Part shown: piece after piece, positions 28,885-36,630 of the stretch | Numbering within the stretch: position 1 is the stretch's first letter | Layout: every line of letters starts with the position of its first letter | Origin: Opitutales bacterium | GTDB taxonomy: Bacteria > Verrucomicrobiota > Verrucomicrobiia > Opitutales > UBA953 | Assembly (NCBI GenBank): GCA_030725715.1 | Contig: JANRFG010000036.1 | Location: 1-55,386 of the forward strand | Direction: 5' to 3' | DNA: 55,386 nucleotides | The notes under the pieces: model-generated | The model's input: the letters and a program-made list of their open reading frames with translations, nothing else | Told to the model about the DNA's origin: nothing | Databases searched by the model: none | Made by a program: the position numbers and the translations under genes

Positions 28885-30216
28885 TCAGGATTCGGGGGAG
28901 AAGATGCGGAGCACGACCGGCTCCTCGAGCACCGTCTTGAGGCGGCGCAATTCTGTCAAGACCGCGGACATCCTGCGCTCGCTGACCGGGTAGGTCGAGA
29001 GGGTGACGGTGCCGCGTCCCTGGTTGGGGTGCTCGTACTGGATGACGCGGGCGATGGACACCTTGTGCTTCGAGAAGACGCGGTAGATGCCTTCGGACAC
29101 GCCGGCCTTGTCGAGCAGCGAGAGGCGCAGGTAGAAGGGCGAGACGATCTCGTCGATCGAGGCCATGCGCAGGGCGCGGCCGGCCTTCTCGCGGGCCGCG
29201 AGGGCGTCGGGCGAGAGGGCCTGCGGGATCGCCCCGGTGAGGGCGGCGATGGCGTCGACGATGTCGCCGATGACGGCGGAAGCGGTGGCGTCGCCGCCGG
29301 CGCCGCGGCCGGTGAGCGTGGTGGCGCCGACGACGTCGCCGCGGAGGGTGATGCCGTTGTTGACGCCGGAGACGCGCGCGAGGATGTCGCGGTTCGGGAC
29401 GAGGGAAGGGTAGACGCCGACGGTCATCCAGTCGGACTTGAAGTCGCGGCGGATGACGGCGAGGTGCTTGAGCGCGAAGCCGAAGCGGCGGGCGAAGTCG
29501 ATGTCGGCGGGGCCGATCTTACGGATGCCTTCGACGAGCGTGCGCGAGGAGGGCGCCCACTTGCCGTGCGCGAGCCAGGCGAGGATCGAGGCCTTGTGGA
29601 AGGCGTCGATGCCGTCGACGTCGAGCGTCGGGTCGGCTTCGGCGTAACCGAGTTCCTGGGCTTCCTTGAGGGCGTCGGCGAACGAGAGGCCGTCCTCGCC
29701 CATGCGGGTGAGGATGTGGTTGCAGGTGCCGTTGAGGATGCCGACGATCAGCTCGAAGCGGTTGGCGACGAGGCCTTCACGGATGGCCTTGATGATCGGG
29801 ATGCCGCCGGCGACGCTGGCTTCGAAGAGGAACTGGCCGCCGTGCTGGCGGACCGCCTGCATGATCTCCGGGCCATGCTCGCAGAGCAGCGCCTTGTTGG
29901 CGGAGACGACGACCTTGCCGAGGCGCAGGGCGCGGAGGGTGAGCTCGCGGGCCTTGGTGGTGCCGCCGATGAGTTCGCAGACCACGTGGACCTTCGGGTC
30001 GTCGATGATCTCGTTGGCGTCGGTGGTCAGCTTCGAGGCAGGGATCCTGACCGCGCGCTTCTTCTTGAGGTCGCGGACGGAGGCCTTGCGGAGGTCGAGC
30101 TTCACGCCGAGGCGCGATTCGAGGTCGGCCTGCTTGTCCTGCAGGTGCTTCCAGACGCCTTGGCCGACGGTGCCGAAGCCGAGGATGCCGATGCCGATGG
30201 TGCGAGGGGCGGTCAT
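28885..30216 (-). CDS. hom: Homoserine dehydrogenase
   Basis: A 443-residue enzyme reducing aspartate semialdehyde to homoserine with NAD(P)H. The N-terminal Rossmann motif is IGILGFGTVGQGVW (residues about 10-23). The substrate region has LIGGTTKARELTLRAL, NKALLCEHG and a GTCNHILTRM segment. A C-terminal ACT domain (about residues 355-430) is expected to bind threonine. It is next to lysC and plsY within the serA-led run. Confidence 0.97.
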   Translation of the reverse strand: MTAPRTIGIGILGFGTVGQGVWKHLQDKQADLESRLGVKLDLRKASVRDLKKKRAVRIPASKLTTDANEIIDDPKVHVVCELIGGTTKARELTLRALRLGKVVVSANKALLCEHGPEIMQAVRQHGGQFLFEASVAGGIPIIKAIREGLVANRFELIVGILNGTCNHILTRMGEDGLSFADALKEAQELGYAEADPTLDVDGIDAFHKASILAWLAHGKWAPSSRTLVEGIRKIGPADIDFARRFGFALKHLAVIRRDFKSDWMTVGVYPSLVPNRDILARVSGVNNGITLRGDVVGATTLTGRGAGGDATASAVIGDIVDAIAALTGAIPQALSPDALAAREKAGRALRMASIDEIVSPFYLRLSLLDKAGVSEGIYRVFSKHKVSIARVIQYEHPNQGRGTVTLSTYPVSERRMSAVLTELRRLKTVLEEPVVLRIFSPES

Positions 30217-30226
30217 TGCGAAAAGG

Positions 30227-30877
30227 TCAGGCTTTTTTGGCGAAGCGGCTCTCGGTGCCGGCGAGCAGGCGCCCGATGTTGGAGCGATGCGTCCAGACGT
30301 TGAACGCGGCGATGGCGGCGGCGAACCAGAACTCCGGCTGGCCGAAGGTCAGCTTCGTGAAGAGAGGCAGGAGCCAGCAGGAGAGGGGCAGGGAGACGCC
30401 GAGGGCGATCGAGGCCAGGGAGACGTAGCGGGAGAGCATGAACACGACGCCCCAGATGGCGGCGCCGATGAGGATCGGGATGGGCAGCAGGACGAGCAGG
30501 CCGCCGATGGTGGAGGCCACGCCCTTGCCACCCTTGAACTTCAGGAGGCAGGAGAAGCAGTGGCCGAGCAGGGTGCCGACGAAGCCGGCCACGCAGGCGA
30601 GGAAGACGATCTGCCTGGCTTCCGCGACGGGCAGGGCCGGGTCGACTTCGAGGATGAGCGTCGGCAGGCCGGCGCCGACGAAGCCCTTCAGGGCGTCGAG
30701 GGCGAAGACCAGATTGCCCGGGCCTTTGCCGAGCACGCGCTTGACGTTGGTGGCACCGGGGTTGCCGGAGCCCTCCTTCAGGATGTCGACGCCGTGCTTC
30801 TTCGCCACGAGCACGGCGAAGTTGACGGAACCGATGAGGTATCCGAGCAGGGCGAAGATCCCGAGGGCCGCGAGCAT
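30227..30877 (-). CDS. plsY: Glycerol-3-phosphate acyltransferase (PlsY)
   Basis: A 216-residue inner-membrane enzyme transferring acyl groups from acyl-phosphate to glycerol 3-phosphate. It has five to six hydrophobic segments and the PlsY signatures GSGNPGATNVKRVLGK, FVGTLLGHCFSCLLKFKGGKGVAS and THRSNIGRLLAGTESRF, in the expected order. It lies three bases after serA and ten before hom. Placing a phospholipid enzyme between two amino-acid enzymes is unexpected but the overlap-type spacing implies one transcript. Confidence 0.96.
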   Translation of the reverse strand: MLAALGIFALLGYLIGSVNFAVLVAKKHGVDILKEGSGNPGATNVKRVLGKGPGNLVFALDALKGFVGAGLPTLILEVDPALPVAEARQIVFLACVAGFVGTLLGHCFSCLLKFKGGKGVASTIGGLLVLLPIPILIGAAIWGVVFMLSRYVSLASIALGVSLPLSCWLLPLFTKLTFGQPEFWFAAAIAAFNVWTHRSNIGRLLAGTESRFAKKA

Positions 30878-30880
30878 CGC

Positions 30881-32485
30881 TTAGGCTTCGATCAGCTTGG
30901 CGCTGACGATCGCCGGATTGCGGAGGATCTCCGCGATGGCGGCGTCACCGGGAGCGGTGTCGAGCTGGTAGACGGCGAGGGCGTTCGAACCGCCGCTGCG
31001 GCTGAGGGCCATGTTGGCGATGTTCACGCGTTCCTTGGCGAGCAGGGTGCCGAGGGCGCCGATGATGCCGGGCTGGTCCTGGTTCTCGATGAGGAGCAGC
31101 ATGCCTTCAGGGATGAACTCGAGGGTGCGGCCGTTGATGGAGACGATGCGGGGCGACTGGGCCTTGCCGATGACGGTGCCGGCGACGGAGACGGTCTTGC
31201 CGCCCGCGAGCACGGCCTCGACGAGGATGAGTTCCTTGTAGTCGGCCTCGGCGGAGGAGCGGATGGTCTGGACCTCGATGCCGAGGGCCTTGAGCTTGCC
31301 GGGGGCGTTGACGTCGGTGACGCCTTCCACGATGCCGCGGAGGTAGCCGCGCTGGATGGCGCGGGCGATGGCGTTGGCGCCCTGGTCGGAGCCGGTGCCG
31401 AAGGTCGTCAGGCGGAGCGACTCGATGCGACCCGGGGCGGCCAGCTGGCGGGCGATGGAGCCGAGCTTCTGGGCGAGGGAGAGGAAGGGCTTGATCGCCG
31501 CGAGGGTCTGCGAGTCGACGGAGGGCAGGTTGACCGCGTTGGCGGGCGAGCCGCCGCCGAGGACGGTGATCGCCGCTTCGGCGACTTCGACGCCGACGTT
31601 CTCCTGGGCTTCGGCCGTGGACGCGCCGAGGTGCGGGGAGAGGTGGGCGCGGGGGAAGGCGCGGAGGGGGTGATCCTTGGCGAGGGGCTCTTCGACGAAG
31701 ACGTCGAAACCGCAGCCGCCGCACTTGCCGGAAGCGAGGGCGGCCGCGAGGGCGGCTTCGTCGACGATGCCGCCGCGGGCGCAGTTCACGATCTTCACGC
31801 CCTTCTTCATCTTGGCGAAGGCGGCGTCATCGACCATGCCCTCGGTCGCGCCCTGCTTGCCCTTCTCGATGAGGGGCATGTGGACGGTGATATAGTCGGA
31901 GAGGGCGAAGACTTCGTCGAGGGTGGCGATGGTGACGCCGAGCGACTTGGCGCGGGCTTCGGTGAGGTACGGATCGTAGGCGAGCACCTTCATGCCGAAG
32001 GCGAGGGCGCGCTTGGACACTTCGGCGCCGATGCGGCCGAGGCCGAGGACGCCCAGGGTCTTGCCGAAGAGTTCGGAGCCGGAGAGGGTCTTCCGGTCCC
32101 ACTTGCCTTCGTGCATGGACTGCACGGCTTCCGGCACCGGGCGGGCGAGGGAGAGGAGGTGGGTGAAGGTCAGTTCGGCGGTCGCGATGGTGTTGCCCGA
32201 GGGGGTGTTCATCACGATCACGCCGCGCTCGGTGGCGGCGTCGACGTCGATGTTGTCGACCCCCACGCCGGCGCGGCCGACGCAGACCAGTCGCTGGGCG
32301 GCGGCGAGGACTTCGCGGGTGATCTGGGTCTCGGAGCGGACCAGGATGGCGTCCACGTCGGCGACCAGCTCCAGGATCTGCGCCGGGGTGGAGCCGTAGG
32401 CTTCGACGACCTCATACCCGGGCTGGGCTTTGAGGAGGGCGACTCCGGTGGGCGAGATCTTGTCGGCGACGAGTACCTTGGGCAT
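30881..32485 (-). CDS. serA: D-3-phosphoglycerate dehydrogenase
   Basis: A 534-residue long-form SerA that oxidises 3-phosphoglycerate in serine synthesis. It has CVGRAGVGVDNIDVDAATERG, the NAD motif VLGLGRIGAEVSKRA, the INCARGG-like segment VNCARGGIVDE, and catalytic His in HLSPHLGAST. An intervening ASB domain follows. A C-terminal ACT domain (about residues 455-530) binds serine in regulated forms. It leads a minus-strand run and has a plausible promoter just upstream. Confidence 0.97.
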   Translation of the reverse strand: MPKVLVADKISPTGVALLKAQPGYEVVEAYGSTPAQILELVADVDAILVRSETQITREVLAAAQRLVCVGRAGVGVDNIDVDAATERGVIVMNTPSGNTIATAELTFTHLLSLARPVPEAVQSMHEGKWDRKTLSGSELFGKTLGVLGLGRIGAEVSKRALAFGMKVLAYDPYLTEARAKSLGVTIATLDEVFALSDYITVHMPLIEKGKQGATEGMVDDAAFAKMKKGVKIVNCARGGIVDEAALAAALASGKCGGCGFDVFVEEPLAKDHPLRAFPRAHLSPHLGASTAEAQENVGVEVAEAAITVLGGGSPANAVNLPSVDSQTLAAIKPFLSLAQKLGSIARQLAAPGRIESLRLTTFGTGSDQGANAIARAIQRGYLRGIVEGVTDVNAPGKLKALGIEVQTIRSSAEADYKELILVEAVLAGGKTVSVAGTVIGKAQSPRIVSINGRTLEFIPEGMLLLIENQDQPGIIGALGTLLAKERVNIANMALSRSGGSNALAVYQLDTAPGDAAIAEILRNPAIVSAKLIEA

Positions 32486-32514
32486 GGCGATGGAGGGTTA
32501 AAGTTTGTGGTGAG

Positions 32515-32543
32515 TCATAAATGCCCACCGAAGGCAAAGGCAA
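32515..32543 (-). promoter_or_regulatory. Possible promoter of the serA-led operon
   Basis: On the minus strand TTGCCT (32538-32543) and TTATGA (32515-32520) are separated by 17 bases, fitting a sigma-70-type promoter. It would start transcription about 20-25 bases before the serA ATG. Confidence 0.5.
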
Positions 32544-32569
32544 GCACCTACCCCTGTTCGTCCGTCATA

Positions 32570-32586
32570 GCCGGCTCAGAGCCGGC
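32570..32586 (-). terminator. Hairpin holding the helicase stop codon
   Basis: GCCGGCTC at 32570-32577 and its complement GAGCCGGC at 32579-32586 can form a stem around a minimal loop. On the minus strand the helicase TGA stop (32576-32578) lies at its tip. The stem is followed by TATGACGG, with only a weak T-tract, so its role as terminator is tentative. Confidence 0.4.
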
Positions 32587-34627
32587 GATGGGCGTAATCC
32601 GCCAATTCGTAACAATCCGGGCTCATTTCTTCCAGAAAACGGCAGGGATCGAGCGGACGGTAGCCTTCGCCGGAGACCGCGAAGCGAGGGGCGAAAAGGA
32701 AGAGCATGTTCTCGGCGCGCGTGCAGGCCACGTAGAACAGGCGACGCTCCTCCTCGACGTCCCCTTCATCGATGGCCCGGGTGAGGGGGAGGAGGCCGTC
32801 GGCGCAGCCCAGAAGGAAGACGATCGGGAACTCGAGGCCCTTGGACTGGTGGATGGTCGTGAGGCGGAGCATATCTTCCTCGGGCTCGGCTTTCTTGTCC
32901 GAGGACTCGCCGTTGAGCAGGGCCACCTGGGCGATGAGGTCACCGACGTCCTCGAACTTCGAGGCGAAGCCGATGAGGCCTTGGAGGTCCTGTTCGCGTT
33001 CCTTCCAGTCGGGGAAGATCGTCTTGAGGAAGGTGCCGTACCAGCCCTCGATGCAGACGCGGACGGTCTCGGCGGGCGTCCGGGCGACCTTGATGGAGTT
33101 CGCGTCCGAAGCCGCGACGAAGAGGTCCGGCGCGGGGGCCGAGGGGCCGGGATTGGCCTTGGCGGCCTCGAGGCCCTCGAGCATGTCCTCGAGCGTGATG
33201 GTCAGGTCGTTGAAGTCGTCCTTGGCGGATTCGGGCACGCGCTTTAGCACCGCGTCGGCGCGGAGCGCGCGGACCAAGCCGCGGCCTTGGACCTCGTCGG
33301 TCTCGCGGGCGGCCTTGCTGATCTTCTCGGCGGCGACCGGTCCGACCTTCGGGAGGAGGCAGAGCAGGCGGGACAGCGCGACCTGATCGAGCGGGTTGTG
33401 CACGAAACGCAGGTGGGCGAGGATGTCCTTCACGTGCGCGAGGTCGAAGAACTTGTGGCCGCTGGTGATGACGAAAGGGACGCCCATGGCGTTAAGTTCC
33501 ATCTGCAGTTCCAATGACTGGTAGTGCGCGCGGTAGAGCACGTGCATGTCCTTCAGCGCGTGGCCTTCATGGTGCAGCTGCATGAGCTTGCGGACCACGA
33601 GCTTCGCCTGCTGGGAGGTGTCGCCGACGGTGAAGACGGTGGGCTGAGGGCCGCTCTGACGCACGGCCTGGAGGCGACGGTCGAAACCTTCGACGCGCGG
33701 ACGGTGGCTGAGGATCTCGTTGGCGAAGGCCAGGATCTCCGGGGTCGAACGGTAGTTGGTGTCGATCGTGTGGATCAGCGTGCCCGGGTGGCGCTGCGGG
33801 AAGGCGACGATGTTCTCCCAGTCCGCGCCGCGCCAGGTGTAGATGCACTGGGCGTCGTCGCCGACGGCCATGATCTGGTGCTCGCTGGCGAGCAGGTCGA
33901 TGATGCGGCTCTGCAGGCGGTTGGTATCCTGGAACTCGTCCACCAGGATGTGCTTGAAGCGTTGGCGGTAGTGGGCGAGGGCGGCCGGGTCGTTCTCGAG
34001 CACGTGGAGCCACAGGCTCAGCAGGTCATCGAAGTCGCACAGGTTGCGCTCCTGCTTCGCCGCGGCGTAGGCCGTGCAGAACTGCATCAGTTTCTCCGGG
34101 CCGCCCTTCATCCAGTCGAGGCGTTCCGCCAGGACGTCCTGCAGCGGGCGCAGCGTGTTGCGGGCGTGCGAATAGGCGTCGAGGATGACGGCCGCCTTGG
34201 GGTTCGTCTTGTCCTTGATGAAGGCGCCGTCGATCGACTTCACGATCTCGGAGAAGAGCTGCTCCGATTCCTTCTGGTCGAGGATGGTGAAGTCGGGGGA
34301 GCGGGCGGCCACGGCGGCGTTGCGACGCAGGATGCGCTGGCCGATGGAGTGGAAGGTGCCGCCCCAGAACTGGCCGCGCGGGACGCCGGTAAGGTCTTCG
34401 ACACGCTCGAGCATCTCCTTGGCCGACTTGTTGGTGAAAGTCAGCAGGAGGATGTCCCAGGGCTTGGCGCCTTGGTGCAGGAGCCAGGCCACGCGGTAGG
34501 TGAGGGTGCGGGTCTTGCCCGAGCCGGCGCCGGCGAGCACGAGCGCGGGACCGCGCGGCGAGGTCACCGCGGCGAACTGCTCGTCATTGAGCTCGGCGCG
34601 GAAGTCGACGGGAGGCAGGCCTTCCAC
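32576..34627 (-). CDS. UvrD/PcrA-type ATP-dependent helicase
   Basis: A 683-residue superfamily 1A helicase. It begins with a Q-motif-like LNDEQFAAVTSPRGPALVLAGAGSGKTRTLTYR (Walker A), then DFDDLLSLW (Ia/Ib region) and ILVDEFQDTNRLQ (Walker B, motif II). Motif III (AVGDDAQCIYTWRGA), motif IV (DTNYRSTPEIL), motif V (TIHQSKGLEFPIVFLLG) and motif VI (YVACTRAENMLFLF) follow in order. UvrD/PcrA/Rep enzymes unwind DNA during repair or replication restart. It starts three bases after the lipA stop; there is no evident functional link. Confidence 0.95.
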   Translation of the reverse strand: MEGLPPVDFRAELNDEQFAAVTSPRGPALVLAGAGSGKTRTLTYRVAWLLHQGAKPWDILLLTFTNKSAKEMLERVEDLTGVPRGQFWGGTFHSIGQRILRRNAAVAARSPDFTILDQKESEQLFSEIVKSIDGAFIKDKTNPKAAVILDAYSHARNTLRPLQDVLAERLDWMKGGPEKLMQFCTAYAAAKQERNLCDFDDLLSLWLHVLENDPAALAHYRQRFKHILVDEFQDTNRLQSRIIDLLASEHQIMAVGDDAQCIYTWRGADWENIVAFPQRHPGTLIHTIDTNYRSTPEILAFANEILSHRPRVEGFDRRLQAVRQSGPQPTVFTVGDTSQQAKLVVRKLMQLHHEGHALKDMHVLYRAHYQSLELQMELNAMGVPFVITSGHKFFDLAHVKDILAHLRFVHNPLDQVALSRLLCLLPKVGPVAAEKISKAARETDEVQGRGLVRALRADAVLKRVPESAKDDFNDLTITLEDMLEGLEAAKANPGPSAPAPDLFVAASDANSIKVARTPAETVRVCIEGWYGTFLKTIFPDWKEREQDLQGLIGFASKFEDVGDLIAQVALLNGESSDKKAEPEEDMLRLTTIHQSKGLEFPIVFLLGCADGLLPLTRAIDEGDVEEERRLFYVACTRAENMLFLFAPRFAVSGEGYRPLDPCRFLEEMSPDCYELADYAHRRL

Positions 34628-34630
34628 GGG

Positions 34631-35518
34631 TCAACGGGCGGGTCGCTGGCGGCGATCCATCAGGCTGAACTTCACGACTTGTTCGTCGGCGCGGTAAGAG
34701 GAGCGTACCAGGGGGCCGGACTCGACGTGCTTCACGCCGACTTCGAGGGCGAAGGTCTTCCACTCGGCGAATTCCTCCGGCGTGACCCAGCGGTCGATGG
34801 GGGCGTGTTCCTTGCTCGGCGAGAGATACTGCCCGATCGTCAGGATGTCCACGTCGGCGGCGGCGATGTCGCGGATGAGCTGGGCGACCTCTTCCTTGCG
34901 TTCGCCGATACCGAGCATGATGCCGGTCTTGGTGATGAAGTCGCGGGACTTCGCGTGCTTGAGCACCCAGAAGGAGCGGTCGTAGCGGGCGGTCTTGCGG
35001 ACCGGGCGCTGCAGACGTTCGACCGTCTCGAGATTGTGGTTGAGGATGTCGGGCCGGGCGTCGAGCAGGGTGTCGAGGTGCGCCTGTTCGCCGCGGAAGT
35101 CGGCTGGGAGGACCTCGATGGTCGTGTTCGGGCAACGGTGGCGGGTGGCGCGGATGGTCGCGGCCCAGACGGAGGCGCCGCCGTCCTTGAGGTCATCGCG
35201 GGCGACGGAAGTGATGACCACATGCTTGAGGTTCATCAGGGCGATGGATTCGGCCACGCGGGCCGGTTCGCCGAGGTCGAGTTCGCTGGGGCGGCCGGAG
35301 AGGACGGCGCAGAAGGTGCAGGAGCGGGTGCAGACGTTGCCGAGGATCATCACCGTCGCGCTGCCGCGGGACCAGCATTCGCCCATGTTGGGGCACTGCG
35401 CGGACTGGCAGACCGTGTGGAGCTTATGCTCGTCGACGTTCTTCTTGGTCTCCAGGAAATCGGGACCGCTGGGAAGCTTGGCGCGGAGCCAGTCGGGTTT
35501 GCGGGCGGACTCGAGCAT
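34631..35518 (-). CDS. lipA: Lipoyl synthase
   Basis: A 295-residue radical SAM enzyme inserting sulfur into octanoyl groups of lipoyl domains. The auxiliary cluster cysteines appear in CQSAQCPNMGECWSRG, and the radical-SAM cluster in CTRSCTFCAV. The C-terminal RSSYRADE carries the conserved RSSY motif. Length is normal. No lipB is found in the window. The helicase gene follows with a three-base gap. Confidence 0.97.
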   Translation of the reverse strand: MLESARKPDWLRAKLPSGPDFLETKKNVDEHKLHTVCQSAQCPNMGECWSRGSATVMILGNVCTRSCTFCAVLSGRPSELDLGEPARVAESIALMNLKHVVITSVARDDLKDGGASVWAATIRATRHRCPNTTIEVLPADFRGEQAHLDTLLDARPDILNHNLETVERLQRPVRKTARYDRSFWVLKHAKSRDFITKTGIMLGIGERKEEVAQLIRDIAAADVDILTIGQYLSPSKEHAPIDRWVTPEEFAEWKTFALEVGVKHVESGPLVRSSYRADEQVVKFSLMDRRQRPAR

Positions 35519-35570
35519 GGAGGGGTGAACATTGCCTTCTTCCGGCGATTTTCAACCTAACAAAGAAGAA

Positions 35571-35600
35571 GGGGTGCTTTCCTCCCGGAAAGCACCCCTT
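35571..35600 (-). terminator. Terminator after the outer-membrane barrel gene
   Basis: A perfect 12-base-pair stem with a four-base loop (arms 35571-35582 and 35587-35598) lies about 100 bases beyond the barrel-protein stop. On the minus strand it is followed by TTCTTCTTTG. The opposite side also carries a T-run, so it may act on both strands. Confidence 0.85.
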
Positions 35601-35700
35601 TTGCTATGCTGCAATCTCCCGGTTCTGAAACGGTTCCAGGCCGGGGAATGGTTCAGTCCAAGGAAGGCCGGGCGGTCCGAAGACCACCCGGCTCAGGTCC

Positions 35701-36489
35701 TTAGAAGACGGCCTTGAGCGCGACGCCGAAGAACAGCTGGTCGTCGTCGGCACCGAGGCCGATGTTCGCCGTGTTGGTTTCGGTGCGTCCGGCGCCGGAC
35801 ATGTTGTAGGCGACGTACGGAGTCAGGGTGGCGGTCTTCGACAGGGCGATCGGGAGGGAGGCGGTCAGGGCGACGTGCGTCCAGACGCTCTCGGTGCCGA
35901 TGTTGTAGCCGTTGCCGTCGAACGCGGTGTAGTAACCACCGAAGCTGTAGCCGGCCGCGGCCTTGAGCACGAGCGAGGTGGTGTCGTTGATCTCGAACGA
36001 CTTGTCCACGGCGATCTCGCCGTAGGCGGCGTCGATGTAGAGGTCATAGGCGTAGGTGGCGGTGACGTTCACCGGGCCCACGGTCTTGGCGGCGCTCACG
36101 AAGAACTCCGAAGCGAAGGTCTGGCCGGCGCCGTTGCCGGCGTAACCGTCGAAGAAGAAGAAGTACGTGTAACCGGCGGTCAGCGTGGCGAAGCCGGCAT
36201 CGTACGCGAGCGAGGCGCCGATGTCGAGCTCCTGGTAGGAGGAGCGACGATCATTGCTCGAGGTGTAGTAGGCCAGCGCGTTGAGCGTGGTGGTGTCGGA
36301 CAGCGTCTTGGAAGCGCCGATGTTGTACGAGGCGTTCTGGTTGGAGAACCAGAGGCCGCGGTAGTAGTACTCGCTGTCGTAGCCGGCCGTCAGGTCGAGG
36401 GCGACCGGAGAGGAGGCTGCGGCGGCGGTCTGGGCAAGACCGGTCGCGGCGAGGAGGGTGGTGAGGGTGAGGGCGGTGATGTGCTTCAT
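35701..36489 (-). CDS. Outer-membrane beta-barrel protein
   Basis: The ATG at 36489 is preceded by AGAGGGGTGATGCC, a rare good Shine-Dalgarno here. It gives 262 residues with a clear signal peptide (MKHITALTLTTLLAATGLAQTAAA). The mature part alternates hydrophobic and polar residues, with aromatic ends (SEYYYRGLWFSNQN, GYTYFFFFDGYAG, TPYVAYNM) and a final Phe (VALKAVF), a signature of outer-membrane barrels. The length suggests ten to twelve strands. No transport specificity is evident. Its own terminator and palindromic upstream elements suggest a separately regulated gene. Confidence 0.85.
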   Translation of the reverse strand: MKHITALTLTTLLAATGLAQTAAAASSPVALDLTAGYDSEYYYRGLWFSNQNASYNIGASKTLSDTTTLNALAYYTSSNDRRSSYQELDIGASLAYDAGFATLTAGYTYFFFFDGYAGNGAGQTFASEFFVSAAKTVGPVNVTATYAYDLYIDAAYGEIAVDKSFEINDTTSLVLKAAAGYSFGGYYTAFDGNGYNIGTESVWTHVALTASLPIALSKTATLTPYVAYNMSGAGRTETNTANIGLGADDDQLFFGVALKAVF

Positions 36490-36545
36490 GGCATCACCCC
36501 TCTTGCTAACCCCGTGCCAAAGCCCTAAAGCGTGCCATTGGCACA
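36490..36545 (-). promoter_or_regulatory. Palindromic elements and a sigma-54-like site upstream of the barrel gene
   Basis: On the minus strand TGGCACGGGGTTAGCA (complement of 36504-36519) fits the sigma-54 consensus TGGCACG-N4-TTGCW with one mismatch in the GC block. Immediately beyond lie a 13-base dyad GTGCCA-T-TGGCAC (36532-36544) and a matching half-site (GTGCCA at 36514-36519). The -12 box is so close to the ATG that the leader would be only a few bases, so the repeats may instead be an operator. Confidence 0.4.
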
Positions 36546-36630
36546 AGAAATTGACCGATTCAGGTCGTTTTTCGGCAACTCGCCCGAAATTTGTCCTTTT
36601 TTAGACGCAAACTCCTGTCGGAAACTAGCC

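Noticed and set aside
36490-36546. Upstream extension of the barrel protein to 36546
   Set aside because: The added residues include Cys and Trp and spoil the signal peptide. The ATG at 36489 has a good ribosome-binding site.
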